A DNA stretch of 64,000 bases from Aestuariibacter sp. GS-14 (GCF_006494365.1 NZ_VHIP01000003.1:371105-435104), one strand, 5' to 3'. Positions 48,597-57,441 are shown, counted from the stretch's first letter. Numbers and translations: made by a program. Notes: a model not told the origin generated them from the letters alone.

Positions 48597-49334
48597 ATGA
48601 TCTATAAAAGTATGATGACTGCAGCCCTAGCGGGTACAGTTTTTATGGCAAGTGCGGGTGAACTTGCACACTGGAGCTACGATGGTCAGGATGGCCCAAC
48701 ACACTGGGGGGAATTAGCGCCTGAATTTGCTACCTGTGCAGCTGGAAAAAACCAATCACCTGTAAACATAAGTGGTGCAATAGACAGCGACCTGACAGAA
48801 ATTAAACTGGACTATAAACCGGGTGGCTACGAAGTCATTAATAATGGACATACTATTCAGGTTAACTATCAGCCAGGAAGCCACATTGCTCTTGATGGGC
48901 ATGAATATGAACTGAAACAATTTCATTTTCATTCACCGAGTGAAAACCTGATCGAAAGCAGACAATATCCGATGGAAGTACACTTCGTACACGCTGATAA
49001 AGACGGCAATCTGGCGGTGGTCGCGGTAATGTTCGAATCAGGAGCGGAAAACAAAACGCTTTCTGATGTTTGGAACAAAATGCCGCACGTAGTTGGTGAA
49101 AAGCAATCCCTGGCGCATCTTACTTCCGCGGGTGAATTGATTCCAGCCGAAAAAACTTACTTCCGTTTTAATGGTTCGTTGACAACTCCGCCATGTTCGG
49201 AAGGCGTTACCTGGTTGGTTATGGACCATACTGATGATGCATCGGCCGAACAATTAAATGCATTTTTGCATACTATGCACCACAGCAATAATCGCCCGGT
49301 TCAACCGCTAAATGCGAGAATTATCGTAAGATAA
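48597..49334 (+). CDS. Periplasmic alpha-carbonic anhydrase
   Basis: A 245-residue protein with a signal peptide ending near ASAGE, so it acts in the periplasm, interconverting carbon dioxide and bicarbonate. Zinc ligands are H110, H112 (QFHFHSPSEN) and H129 (MEVHFVH). The two cysteines that form the usual disulfide are C47 and the one in TTPPCSEGV near 200. GAGGTGA precedes the ATG. It is a single-gene unit with its own 181-base leader region. Confidence 0.95.
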   Translation: MIYKSMMTAALAGTVFMASAGELAHWSYDGQDGPTHWGELAPEFATCAAGKNQSPVNISGAIDSDLTEIKLDYKPGGYEVINNGHTIQVNYQPGSHIALDGHEYELKQFHFHSPSENLIESRQYPMEVHFVHADKDGNLAVVAVMFESGAENKTLSDVWNKMPHVVGEKQSLAHLTSAGELIPAEKTYFRFNGSLTTPPCSEGVTWLVMDHTDDASAEQLNAFLHTMHHSNNRPVQPLNARIIVR

Positions 49335-49461
49335 AAGCGCGTTGATTCAACACCTTGCAGGTACGAACAATGCGTGCCTGCCATCATAGGGCGCAACCAA
49401 ACAAAAGCAAAGCCAATGTGCAGTATACGCTACGCTGCAACGCTCCCCTGCTAAAACAAAT

Positions 49462-49884
49462 TTAAGATACCGGTTCTTTGGCTTCCGCTCGATTCCACAC
49501 CGTCTTATTAACCCACACATAGAGATACAAATGCCATACACCGGGTGCAATTAACAAGGGTGTAACAAGCAATAAAACCGACATAAAGACAGAATTCGAA
49601 TTGCTCTTTGAGAGCATATAAATAGAAAATAAAAACGCAGTAACAGAGATACAGACAAAAAGCCAAAAACAAACGAGCCAAAGCCATCGGAACAAAAATG
49701 GTTTACTTAGTCGATTTCCAAGAAATGCCACAAATAGCAAAAGTACAATCACAAATGCGCCAAAGCGACTGGTAACACCCCCGGATTCTGTCAGCGCCTT
49801 ATTTACGAGTTGAGTAAAAGCCACACAAAGCAGTAACGCAAAATACAGCCATTCGTAACGTTTTATGTTTGCTTTTGCGAACAC
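49462..49884 (-). CDS. Hydrophobic multi-pass membrane protein, unknown function
   Basis: About 140 residues with four hydrophobic segments (from YEWLYFALLLCVAFTQLV to LLVTPLLIAPGVWHLYLYVW) and no motif I know. The frame is open back to a TTG at 49947, inside the MAPEG gene; a GTG at 49884, ten bases after the MAPEG stop, is taken as the likelier start, though its ribosome-binding site is weak. It should be cotranscribed with the MAPEG gene upstream. Confidence 0.55.
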   Translation of the reverse strand: MFAKANIKRYEWLYFALLLCVAFTQLVNKALTESGGVTSRFGAFVIVLLLFVAFLGNRLSKPFLFRWLWLVCFWLFVCISVTAFLFSIYMLSKSNSNSVFMSVLLLVTPLLIAPGVWHLYLYVWVNKTVWNRAEAKEPVS

Positions 49885-49894
49885 GGTTAAACCA

Positions 49895-50296
49895 TTACCA
49901 ATACAGATAAATAACTTGTAGCACCCACATAGAAAATACTGCAACAAAGTTAATGGTGAATACCAGCCCGCGTAATCTCACGTTATCCAATGCAATGTGA
50001 ACTGCACTGTGAATTATCCGTCCGGCAATAAATAGCCACGCTAACAACACCATGGCTGCGCTGATAATTTCTGCCTGAAACAGGTTGAACAGGCATATTA
50101 CGTGGAAAAAAACCGGCCATTCAAACTGATTGCTCAGATTAGCGCTAATGCGATCTTTACGCGCAGCCAAGGCAGCTAAAGCGGGCACGTTACCCCCGGC
50201 ATTCCACACTGCCGGTGCGCGAGCCAGTGTGAGCAAAACATATAAAAACGCACACAACAGAACATGTGCAAACATCGGTAAAAATAGCGATAGCAT
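49895..50296 (-). CDS. MAPEG family membrane protein
   Basis: A 133-residue protein with four membrane helices and the MAPEG pattern RISANLSNQFEWPVFF (the Asn-Gln-x-Glu region) followed by WLFIAGRIIHSAVHI. Eukaryotic relatives are microsomal glutathione transferases and leukotriene synthases; bacterial members are mostly uncharacterised. AAGGA precedes the ATG. A soluble GST-like gene lies 0.75 kb upstream, but no link is shown. Confidence 0.82.
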   Translation of the reverse strand: MLSLFLPMFAHVLLCAFLYVLLTLARAPAVWNAGGNVPALAALAARKDRISANLSNQFEWPVFFHVICLFNLFQAEIISAAMVLLAWLFIAGRIIHSAVHIALDNVRLRGLVFTINFVAVFSMWVLQVIYLYW

Positions 50297-50385
50297 TGCG
50301 GTTTATCCTTAAACAACTCGTCAGTGAACCAGCACACCAGCTCATATACACATCAACCCAAAAATACACTCTCTGGCAAATCAAA

Positions 50386-50862
50386 TTATTGGTATTTTGC
50401 AGCGGTAATAAATTGTTCAAACGATTCACACCACACTACTACCGTAGTGTATTCATCAATATTGATTTTTGAGTCTACCGGAACAATAAAATGCGTAAAC
50501 GTGTGTACATCACCTACCCTAACCATGGTGGATTTTAGCGCTTTAAACTGGGCTTCTGTTTCAACAAATTCTGGCGATAAATACAGCTTAAAATCCGGTC
50601 CGGGCGACAATTCGCCGGTAAGCGTAATGAAATCAGGACCTACTGTTACCTGCCCGTTTCCCCAATGCAGAACATCACTGCCAGCCAGGTTGTTGGTAAA
50701 TTCCGCCTGATACCTTTGGTTAGCTGACGCTTTTTCCAGCTGAGTGAGTGCGGGTGATGCCGGCGCAGTGAGAATAGGTAAGCTATAAATGCCAATGGCA
50801 AAACCCATAATGCCAATTAACACGTGAGACAGCAGCAGAATTATCAATCGCAATGATTTCAA
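50386..50862 (-). CDS. DM13-domain membrane-anchored protein
   Basis: A 158-residue protein with an N-terminal signal-anchor helix (about 5-28) and a DM13 domain (about 50-155), with GNGQVTVGPDFITLTG, FKLYLSPEFVE and VVVWCESFEQFI. The Cys in VWCESF is the conserved domain Cys thought to take part in electron transfer. The start is TTG, with GGAAGGA nine bases upstream, and it overlaps the stop of the small upstream frame (TTGA), so translation is coupled. Confidence 0.83.
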   Translation of the reverse strand: MKSLRLIILLLSHVLIGIMGFAIGIYSLPILTAPASPALTQLEKASANQRYQAEFTNNLAGSDVLHWGNGQVTVGPDFITLTGELSPGPDFKLYLSPEFVETEAQFKALKSTMVRVGDVHTFTHFIVPVDSKINIDEYTTVVVWCESFEQFITAAKYQ

Positions 50863-51020
50863 CGTTTAAGTCCTTCCTTTTCTCTGTCTTTTTCGAAGTG
50901 ATAGATATCGTTACTGTGCTTTTGAAACCATACCCAAAAGGTTGCTTCAGGTGAGGCATTTGCGCTAAAGCCAAACAGTGAGAGTATGCTCATGATGATT
51001 ATTGTTATTCTATGCTTCAC
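50859..51020 (-). CDS. Small secreted protein, 53 residues, possibly a truncated gene
   Basis: From GTG at 51020 the frame reads a basic start, a hydrophobic core and a cleavage site (MSILSLFGFSANA then SPEA), so it has a convincing signal peptide. The mature part is only about 32 residues (TFWVWFQKHSNDIYHFEKD). That segment resembles the start of longer uncharacterised secreted or cytosolic proteins, so this may be a remnant cut short by a deletion that joined it to the DM13 gene. Its TGA overlaps the TTG start of DM13. Confidence 0.45.
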   Translation of the reverse strand: MKHRITIIIMSILSLFGFSANASPEATFWVWFQKHSNDIYHFEKDREKEGLKR

Positions 51021-51047
51021 AGTGCTATTACCGTTTTGTTCAAGAGA

Positions 51048-51761
51048 CTAGCTATTTGCATCTGCATAATAGGTCCGATCAATCCTCTCGCAGTAAGTAA
51101 CCAAATTGTGAAACGTTCGGGCCATGTCGTTAAGCGGATTATTTAGCTTAGAAATGGTTATCTGAGCCAGAAATGCAAAGGCAACCGCGTCCAATGTGCT
51201 GGGCTTTTCTCCATAAAAATAGCGTTTATCGCCTAATAAAACCGATAAGCTGGCGAGCATTTCTTTGGTTATCGCCAGAATTTCTTCATCGCTGTGTTTG
51301 CCGATCCCTTGTTTTAAACAGGCTGTTCGCATGTTGTTTCTGGTTACCCAAGGTACCACATACTTTAACGGAAACGGCATGTTGCCAAAGAATGCCTGTT
51401 TTACCGTGGGCCAGGTGTCGTCTTTTACCCACCGTGAATGAAGTACACACCAGTACAGATGCTCTTCAAGGGCTTTAATGATTACATGCGAACCTGCCTT
51501 TTGCTCTATAGTCAGGTGGTCATCGAGGGCGTTTCCGTACTTCGCTTGCAAATGCTTTAGAATGAAAAATGAATCTGCTATACATTTCCCCTCATCCACA
51601 ATGTAAGGCAACTTGCCTTTGGGGGCCTTTTTAAACGCCGCAAAGTCAGTCACAGTGGTAAACGCAATGCCTGACATGTTCATGTACACATTCACTTTTA
51701 ATACGAAAGGACTGGCATCGGCCAGGCCAAACTTGGGGCCAAAGCCCACTAACATAATCAT
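51048..51761 (-). CDS. Glutathione S-transferase-like protein, metaxin/Tom37 type
   Basis: A 237-residue two-domain protein: a thioredoxin-fold part (about 1-75) with SPFVLKVNVYMNMSGI and KGKLPYIVDEGKCIADSFFIL, then a helical GST C-terminal domain with GEKPSTLDAVAFAFLAQI. The sequence lacks the classical catalytic Tyr/Ser context of plant-type GSTs and is closest in feel to the metaxin-like bacterial group. The ATG at 51761 is chosen because AAAGGA lies seven bases upstream; an in-frame TTG five codons earlier overlaps that site. Confidence 0.85.
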   Translation of the reverse strand: MIMLVGFGPKFGLADASPFVLKVNVYMNMSGIAFTTVTDFAAFKKAPKGKLPYIVDEGKCIADSFFILKHLQAKYGNALDDHLTIEQKAGSHVIIKALEEHLYWCVLHSRWVKDDTWPTVKQAFFGNMPFPLKYVVPWVTRNNMRTACLKQGIGKHSDEEILAITKEMLASLSVLLGDKRYFYGEKPSTLDAVAFAFLAQITISKLNNPLNDMARTFHNLVTYCERIDRTYYADANS

Positions 51762-51930
51762 ATCGCGTCCTTTCAACAGATGTTAAATAACACTACCGCC
51801 GATGCTCGGCAAAAGCAATCTGGCTCCTTGCTATGGGTTTACTTATAACTCACTATAAATAATAGCAAATTGACAACACTTTCATCGCGTTTAACATCAA
51901 CTGATACAATTATTGCTAGTTAGGATATTC

Positions 51931-53028
51931 ATGTCTTCAACCACCTTATTTTCGCCTTTTCAGAGCACCAATCTGTCACTGAGTAACCGCATAGTGATGG
52001 CGCCCATGACACGCCAGTTTTCGCCCAATGGCATTCCCACTGCGGATGTGGCAGGTTACTACAAACGTCGAGCCGAAGGCGGAACGGGCCTCATCATTAC
52101 CGAGGGAACTACGGTAAACGATAAAGTGGCAACCATGGATGCTAATATCCCGCAATTTCATGGTGAGGCCGCGCTGGCAGGCTGGAAAAAGGTAGTGGAC
52201 GAGGTACATGCTGCGGGAGGGAAAATCATGCCCCAACTGTGGCATGTAGGCATGGCGCGTGTAGCAGAAAAAGCTCCCTTCCCTGAACTGCCAAGTGCAG
52301 GACCTTCTGGGCTCTTCAAGCCAGGAAAACAAGGCGCAGAACCCATGACAGTAGCGCACATCGAAGCTGTTATTGAAGCGTTTGCCCAAGCTGCTGCCGA
52401 TGCTAAGGCCATTGGTATGGACGGTATTGAGATCCACGGCGCACATGGCTACCTTATCGATCAATTCTTTTGGGAAGGCACAAACCAGCGTACCGATGGC
52501 TGGGGTGGTAGCATGGAAAATCGCGGTCGTTTTGCGGTAGAAATCATTAAAGCGATTCGTGCAGCCACTGCACCAGATTTCCCTATTGTGCTGCGTTATT
52601 CTCAGTGGAAGCAGCAGGACTACACTGCTCGCCTGGCACACACACCAGCGGAGCTTGAAGCTTTCTTATTGCCTTTGAGTAATGCGGGCGTCGATATTTT
52701 TCATTGTTCACAGCGCCGTTATTGGGAATCAGAATTCGAAGGCAGTGCATTAAATCTGGCTGGATGGACGAAAAAGCTCACTGGCAAACCCACCATTACC
52801 GTTGGCTCTGTGGGGTTAAACGATGACTTTTTTGGCGCATTCAAGGGCCAGGATTCAGGTACCCGCGCAGTTGATGATTTGCTTGAGCGATTAGACGCTG
52901 GCGAGTTTGATTTGGTGGCGGTAGGCAGAGCGTTACTACAAGACCCCAACTGGGCCATCAAAATTAAAGAAAATCGCCTGGATGATCTACAGCAGTACTC
53001 AGGTAAAGCACTGGCGACGTTGTCGTAA
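51931..53028 (+). CDS. Old-yellow-enzyme family NADH:flavin oxidoreductase
   Basis: A 365-residue FMN barrel enzyme starting FSPFQSTNLSLSNRIVMAPM. The substrate-binding His pair region is IEIHGAHGYLIDQFFWEGTN, and the phosphate-binding end is FDLVAVGRALLQDPNWA. Family members reduce activated carbon-carbon double bonds; the natural substrate cannot be told. ATG at 51931 has AGGA seven bases upstream, preferred over a TTG six codons earlier. It is the only plus-strand gene of this stretch and has its own terminator. Confidence 0.92.
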   Translation: MSSTTLFSPFQSTNLSLSNRIVMAPMTRQFSPNGIPTADVAGYYKRRAEGGTGLIITEGTTVNDKVATMDANIPQFHGEAALAGWKKVVDEVHAAGGKIMPQLWHVGMARVAEKAPFPELPSAGPSGLFKPGKQGAEPMTVAHIEAVIEAFAQAAADAKAIGMDGIEIHGAHGYLIDQFFWEGTNQRTDGWGGSMENRGRFAVEIIKAIRAATAPDFPIVLRYSQWKQQDYTARLAHTPAELEAFLLPLSNAGVDIFHCSQRRYWESEFEGSALNLAGWTKKLTGKPTITVGSVGLNDDFFGAFKGQDSGTRAVDDLLERLDAGEFDLVAVGRALLQDPNWAIKIKENRLDDLQQYSGKALATLS

Positions 53029-53063
53029 TTTAAACCCTCTCAAAATATTTAGCTAATGATAAA

Positions 53064-53086
53064 AAGGCACCACAGGGTGCCTTCTT
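53064..53086 (+). terminator. Terminator after the flavin oxidoreductase
   Basis: AAGGCACC (53064-53071) pairs with GGTGCCTT (53076-53083) across a 4-base loop, followed by CTT and preceded by an A run. It lies about 35 bases past the stop codon; the A-rich left side makes it potentially bidirectional with the convergent pseudogene. Confidence 0.75.
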
Positions 53087-53112
53087 ACGTGTTAATACCT
53101 AACCAAAAGCGA

Positions 53113-53761
53113 TTAATCCTTTCGCACCCAACCGATACTCAACAAATAGCGATTCCCTTCCAGCACTTTGGTAACAGCATGTTCACAAATATCCGGCCGG
53201 AACAGTTTAATGCGTGCAGAACAATGATACCAATTCGCATGGAAGTTTGCCCTCTCAGCAGCACTGGCAGGCTTTTTAGCTAGGCTTGCTTGCAGCGGTT
53301 TGGTGGTTCCAAATCAAGCAAGCGTAACAACGCTAAAAAGTCTGCCAGTTCGCCCTTAGGGTGTTGCCCGAAGGGAGTGTCCAAAACGACTTACATCTGT
53401 GTTGCGCCCTCTGGACATAGAATGACTATGCCTCAGAGTGCGCGTCGTGATCTAAGTCGTTTTCGACTTGCCCTCAGGGATCACTCTGAGTGGGCAAACT
53501 TCCATGCGAATTGGTATTGATGGGCGTAGCGCAAACAAACTCCCCACCGGACCTGGCCTGTTTTAACACTATATTCAGCCGGTAATGTTTTCCGCTTTGC
53601 ACGTTATCAGTATGTGGCGGTATTTCACTGCCTTGAGGAAACTTCAATAAATACACGTCGAATGTAACGGGCCAGTACATTCCGGCCAACAACATTTTGT
53701 CGTAACCGGTTTGTTGCCTGCCTCGTTGCCAGCGAAACAGCTTGCTCAGCATACTCATCAC
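53113..53761 (-). pseudogene. 2OG-Fe(II) oxygenase gene split by a MITE-like insertion
   Basis: The N-terminal part (53761 down to about 53518) codes for a non-haem oxygenase with the metal-binding HTD in IPPHTDNVQSGKHYRL and then ARSGGEFVCATPI. The C-terminal part resumes at about 53226 with ARIKLFRPDICEHAVTKVL and ends RYLLSIGWVRKD at TAA 53113-53115; it holds the distal metal His and the 2-oxoglutarate Arg region. The 291-base element lies between them and the halves are now in different frames. The left half runs on into the element for 15 codons to a stop at 53474. Confidence 0.82.
53227..53517. mobile_element. MITE-like element with 26-bp perfect terminal inverted repeats
   Basis: The left end (53227-53252, starting ATACCAATTCGCATGGAAG) is repeated in exact inverse at 53492-53517, and after one mismatch five more bases (CTCAG) also match. 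No transposase is encoded. Internal inverted repeats are at 53264-53280 with 53332-53348 and at 53383-53393 with 53453-53463, so a transcript would fold strongly. TA stands two bases inside each outer end, so the boundary may be TA duplicated around slightly shorter repeats, or a TG flank on both sides. Confidence 0.8.
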
Positions 53762-53769
53762 AATGGCAC

Positions 53770-54456
53770 TTATGTTTTAATGGTGTGTTTAGCCGCTTTT
53801 TTTATGCGGCTATTGAACAACACAACGCCTAGCCAGAAAAACCAGACGAGTTGGGTAATTCCAAATAGTTCAGTGAAGATGTCAACCGGAAAAACGGTGG
53901 CTATGCCTGTAATACCAACCACCGCGCCCAGGTAATTTAACCACTTGCCAAATTCATTCAGCTGCAGAGCAACAATGCTCGTGAGTAATACCCACATTCC
54001 TCCCAACAACTCATTGCCGCCTCCCAAACTTTCTACCAACATGGATACTACTGTCCACAATTGGTAGGCATCTTCATTACTTATCTTAGCCAGCTCAACC
54101 ACGCGCGACAGCCCTATGGTTGCAATCATACCACTGGCAATCACCAGCCCCACCCACACCTTACCAAACAAGGTTGCCAGCGTATTCACATAATTGTGTT
54201 CGCGTTTAAGCTTTTCATTAAGCGCAGTCACCAGCGTCGCCAGCAACACACCAAACACAACATAAATCAGAAAATAAGCTAACCCGAGTGCCTGTTGATG
54301 CTGCGCCAGAAACGTCATCACTACCTCAGGCGCTTTGCTGGCAGGAAAAGAGAGGAAGGCGCCAAAGTATACAAACGCGCCGGCGTAAATGAAGGCCATA
54401 AACATTGCCGCTGTGCCTGGGATTTTATTGTTAATCAAAACTGAATTCCCTTTCAC
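53770..54456 (-). CDS. DUF4386-like multi-pass membrane protein
   Basis: A 228-residue protein with about six hydrophobic segments, the pattern GNELLGGMWVLLTSIVAL and a C-terminal stretch ending in basic residues, as in DUF4386-type proteins of unknown function. The frame starts at GTG two bases after the monooxygenase stop; a TTG six codons later has AAAGGGA upstream and is an alternative. It follows the ABM gene closely and is probably cotranscribed. Confidence 0.65.
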   Translation of the reverse strand: MKGNSVLINNKIPGTAAMFMAFIYAGAFVYFGAFLSFPASKAPEVVMTFLAQHQQALGLAYFLIYVVFGVLLATLVTALNEKLKREHNYVNTLATLFGKVWVGLVIASGMIATIGLSRVVELAKISNEDAYQLWTVVSMLVESLGGGNELLGGMWVLLTSIVALQLNEFGKWLNYLGAVVGITGIATVFPVDIFTELFGITQLVWFFWLGVVLFNSRIKKAAKHTIKT

Positions 54457-54458
54457 CG

Positions 54459-54734
54459 TTACGACTCAATCTCATACTCATTAATATCAAATTGGGTGAT
54501 CCAGGCAAACGAATCGTTTTCAGGCCCACTGTTTCTGAACGCTTCGAGCGCACTGCGGGTCTGCCATTTCTCAAACACATTCACGCGGAATTCGTTAACC
54601 GGATCAACCGACACAGCAAAGTCTTCGCATTCGGGATTGGCTCGAGCCAGTAAAATGGCTGCGTTTGAACATGCCATAAATTCATCTCGTTTCCCGGGCT
54701 GAATATATAAACTACCGGCCACAATGATTGTCAT
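54459..54734 (-). CDS. Antibiotic biosynthesis monooxygenase (ABM) domain protein
   Basis: A 91-residue dimeric alpha-beta barrel protein with the ABM pattern: VAGSLYIQPGKRDEFMACS, then ECEDFAVSVDPVNEFRVNVFEKW and a final helix/strand. Relatives include YgiN-type quinol monooxygenases. The Trp/His pattern is not enough to name a substrate. ACAGGAT precedes the ATG; the DUF4386-like gene follows by two bases. Confidence 0.85.
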   Translation of the reverse strand: MTIIVAGSLYIQPGKRDEFMACSNAAILLARANPECEDFAVSVDPVNEFRVNVFEKWQTRSALEAFRNSGPENDSFAWITQFDINEYEIES

Positions 54735-54761
54735 GATCCATCCTGTTATCGTGAATGACTG

Positions 54762-55298
54762 TTACTGAGGTTCTCTGGTGATATTCACCGCGTATTGCGT
54801 GTTAAAAACATCGATTGCTTCGGTATAGAGTGTTCGCGGTGTTCTGAAGCAAAAGTTGGATGCTGCACATACCATGTTCACCGGCGATTGATTTGCATGC
54901 GCACCTCGCAAAGAAAATACACTGCTACAAGTAGATGGCTCGGTACCCGTGTCGCCGACACACAACATGATAACAGTTGGCTCCCAGCGACACTCTGTGG
55001 CGGGATCCAGCTCCTTCAACGGCACATGCAGGTTATGTTTGCCATCGTTGATTTGTGGGTAGTAGTCAAACGCCATGGTTTGTGAAACCCGGAGCCCGGC
55101 CAGTATGTTGTAGTTTGTACAAGCATCGGATCTATTCGTGGTGACATACTGCACTTGAAGCTTGTAAGTTAAACTGTCATCGATGCTACCGTGTACATCG
55201 ATATAGCGCTCACTGGGCATGGGGTATTTTACGTTACCATTAAGTGAACTACAGGCACACAAGGTTATTGCATACACTAACAAAGCACTACGCCACAT
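54762..55298 (-). CDS. Putative lipoprotein, unknown function
   Basis: A 178-residue protein with a short hydrophobic signal and a lipobox-like LCAC at about residues 13-16, followed by SSLNGNVKYP. The mature part has several cysteines (around 57, 102, 112, 123, 144, 149) that could form disulfides in the periplasm. No family recognised. It lies 27 bases upstream of the ABM gene in the same direction. Confidence 0.65.
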   Translation of the reverse strand: MWRSALLVYAITLCACSSLNGNVKYPMPSERYIDVHGSIDDSLTYKLQVQYVTTNRSDACTNYNILAGLRVSQTMAFDYYPQINDGKHNLHVPLKELDPATECRWEPTVIMLCVGDTGTEPSTCSSVFSLRGAHANQSPVNMVCAASNFCFRTPRTLYTEAIDVFNTQYAVNITREPQ

Positions 55299-55367
55299 TT
55301 ATATTTTCCAAAAAGAATCAATAATTAAAACCGCCCGCGAATTCAACAGCCAAAGGTGTTCAACGCT

Positions 55368-55751
55368 TTATTTCGCTGCCGTCGCAACAATTTTAATTTT
55401 TCCATTAAAGGGCAACCTTGCGGCCTCGTATACGGTTCTTGCCGGGCGCTGACCTTCTGGAAATAACGCCATGTATAACGCATTAACCTCATTGAGATCG
55501 TTTAAGTTTGCAAAAGCTATATCAATATAGGCTATGTGGCTTTTATCAAACCCCGCCGCTTTTAAAGCAGCAAACACATTGTTAAATGCACGCTCGGCCT
55601 CTTCGGTAACGCTGCCTTCAACATAGTTACCTGCTTCGTTAACCGACAATTGACCGCTAACAAAGCATAGGTTACCAGCTACAACAGCATGGCTGATCGG
55701 ATTAGACCATTTGGGTAAACCTTCACCCGACTCTATAAATAAATGAGGCAT
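55368..55751 (-). CDS. RidA/YjgF family protein
   Basis: A 127-residue-class protein with the RidA features SNPISHAVVAGNLCFVSGQL, a central Asp/Glu-rich helix, and the end RPARTVYEAARLPFNGKIKI with the key Arg and conserved Phe/Lys region. RidA enzymes deaminate reactive enamines and imines. The ATG at 55751 (start MPHLFIES) gives the normal length; a longer frame to 55790 would overlap the serine hydrolase gene. AAGGA lies about 12 bases upstream. Confidence 0.9.
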   Translation of the reverse strand: MPHLFIESGEGLPKWSNPISHAVVAGNLCFVSGQLSVNEAGNYVEGSVTEEAERAFNNVFAALKAAGFDKSHIAYIDIAFANLNDLNEVNALYMALFPEGQRPARTVYEAARLPFNGKIKIVATAAK

Positions 55752-55770
55752 TGCGATAGTGTCCTTGTAT

Positions 55771-56841
55771 TTAGTCGCCGTTAACCGCATTGGTTAGCGT
55801 TGCTTGGTTGGCGTGTGTTTTCCTAAGAATATCCACAATACGATTGATATTGATTTCTGACAAATTCCACTCATAACCTTCAAAATCCGTGGTATTAATG
55901 AACTGCACCACTACAGTATCAATATCGTTGTGATACTCAGCCAAACTCTGGTAACCGGGCACCAAACCGCCGTGCTCGTATACGTAAATAGATGAGTAAA
56001 TCGCCTGCTCGCCGTCTTGAAACACGGTGCCGTTGTTTAGCGCACGAATAAACCGGCCCACATCTTCGGCTGTTGCAAGCATGCCGTTTTCGTTCATTTT
56101 AAAGTCTTCGTCAACGCCAACATAATATCCACTCATTACGTCATTTGGGTTCACCTCTGTAATAGACGAAAAGGTGTTATTTAGATTAAGTGGCTCGAGG
56201 ATGGCCTCTTTAATAAATTGAAAGTGACCATAACCCACTACTTTTTCGATAATCTGCCGCAGCAGTAAATAATTGGTATTGGAATATTCATAGCCGGTGT
56301 CGGGTTCAAAGCTGGTGGGTAACGCCAGGGCAAAATCCAGTGCATGCGCAGCGTTTTCCTGTTCGTTTTGCCAAAATTCCGGGTTGTTGGTGTAATTAGG
56401 AATGCCACTGCGATGTTGCACCAACATGCGCACCGTAATTTGTTCGGCAAAAGGAAGCTTACCTGTCAATTCAGGAAAATAGTGAGCAACTGAATCGTTG
56501 AGTGATAAGCGTTCTGCATGCGCGAGCTTGGCAATCGCAACGGCCACGTATAACTTGCTGATACTGGCAATTTTAAACAGTGCATGGGGATCGGCGGGAA
56601 TGCGGTTTATTCTGTCTTTCCAGCCACTGCTATAGAATGCTGGCGGTTTTCCAGCTTGATCCACATACACCACAATGCCATCAAAACCGTGGGAAATGGC
56701 TTCGTCAGCTTGCGCTTGAATGGAATTGGGTAATGGCAGGATCCAGGCTTTCACCAAAATCCAAGGCACATAAAATAACGAAATTACCGTTCCCGCGAAC
56801 AAAATAACCCTGAGCAGGTTTTTAAATTGTTTGCTTTTCAT
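55771..56841 (-). CDS. Serine hydrolase, beta-lactamase/class C fold
   Basis: A 356-residue protein with one N-terminal membrane helix (about 9-35) and a class C-type domain. The nucleophile motif SISK is at 93-96 and the Tyr motif YSN at 186-188; the third motif HGG lies in VYEHGGLVPGY. Members include D-aminopeptidases, esterases and beta-lactamase-like proteins, so resistance should not be assumed. ATG at 56841 is preferred over a GTG two codons earlier. The RidA gene starts 19 bases after it. Confidence 0.87.
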   Translation of the reverse strand: MKSKQFKNLLRVILFAGTVISLFYVPWILVKAWILPLPNSIQAQADEAISHGFDGIVVYVDQAGKPPAFYSSGWKDRINRIPADPHALFKIASISKLYVAVAIAKLAHAERLSLNDSVAHYFPELTGKLPFAEQITVRMLVQHRSGIPNYTNNPEFWQNEQENAAHALDFALALPTSFEPDTGYEYSNTNYLLLRQIIEKVVGYGHFQFIKEAILEPLNLNNTFSSITEVNPNDVMSGYYVGVDEDFKMNENGMLATAEDVGRFIRALNNGTVFQDGEQAIYSSIYVYEHGGLVPGYQSLAEYHNDIDTVVVQFINTTDFEGYEWNLSEININRIVDILRKTHANQATLTNAVNGD

Positions 56842-56975
56842 CAGCACAATTCCGTTATTTGCGATAGTTGGCTAGCTTACCGCCATCTACTTGTAATGCA
56901 AATTCATAAAATGTAACGCTTTATTTGGAAAGCAATACTTTACCCAATAATCATTTACGGAGTGTTACCGGGCAA

Positions 56976-57338
56976 TTAAGTTAATACACCATTCAAAACC
57001 AGCCCGGGCATAAAATAAAGGGCCGAAAGCGCTACTGAACCGGTAAGCACAAATGCGGCTGTGCAGAAAAGTGCCTGAACAAAAAACACCTTAGGTTTTG
57101 CCGACGCACTTGCCTGATAGGTGCAATACGCTAGGTTAACACCGTCTTTCACTTTTTGAAGATAACACTGTATTTGCTTTAGGATGGGAATACTGTAAAT
57201 AGCAATAAACGCAAAAACTACCTCGATACCACCGAAATGGAACAGCAGTGCAATTTCAGGTGAAAACCACCCCACCACGCCAACGGCCAACCAAAAAGCC
57301 GCCTTTTGATAAACGTTCAAATCTTCCCACTTGATCAT
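56976..57338 (-). CDS. Small membrane protein of unknown function
   Basis: A 120-residue protein with three hydrophobic segments (about 12-28, 34-52, 83-115) and a soluble loop between the second and third. No family recognised. AAGGA precedes the ATG at good spacing, so it is probably translated. Isolated between the serine hydrolase and a DUF1801 gene. Confidence 0.6.
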   Translation of the reverse strand: MIKWEDLNVYQKAAFWLAVGVVGWFSPEIALLFHFGGIEVVFAFIAIYSIPILKQIQCYLQKVKDGVNLAYCTYQASASAKPKVFFVQALFCTAAFVLTGSVALSALYFMPGLVLNGVLT

Positions 57339-57441
57339 ATTGCATCCTTGCTGATTTTCTCGCTTTTGATATAGCTAAGGTGAGGGCAATGGTGACTAAT
57401 TCAATGCTAACGCTGACATTGGTAATTAACGTGCGCAATTT

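Noticed and set aside
49358-49380. Hairpin CAGGTACG / CGTGCCTG after the carbonic anhydrase gene
   Set aside because: No T run follows on either strand, so it is not called a terminator.
53474-53761. 95-residue frame as an intact gene
   Set aside because: Its last 15 codons are the end of the inserted element; the family's C-terminal half lies on the other side of the insertion.
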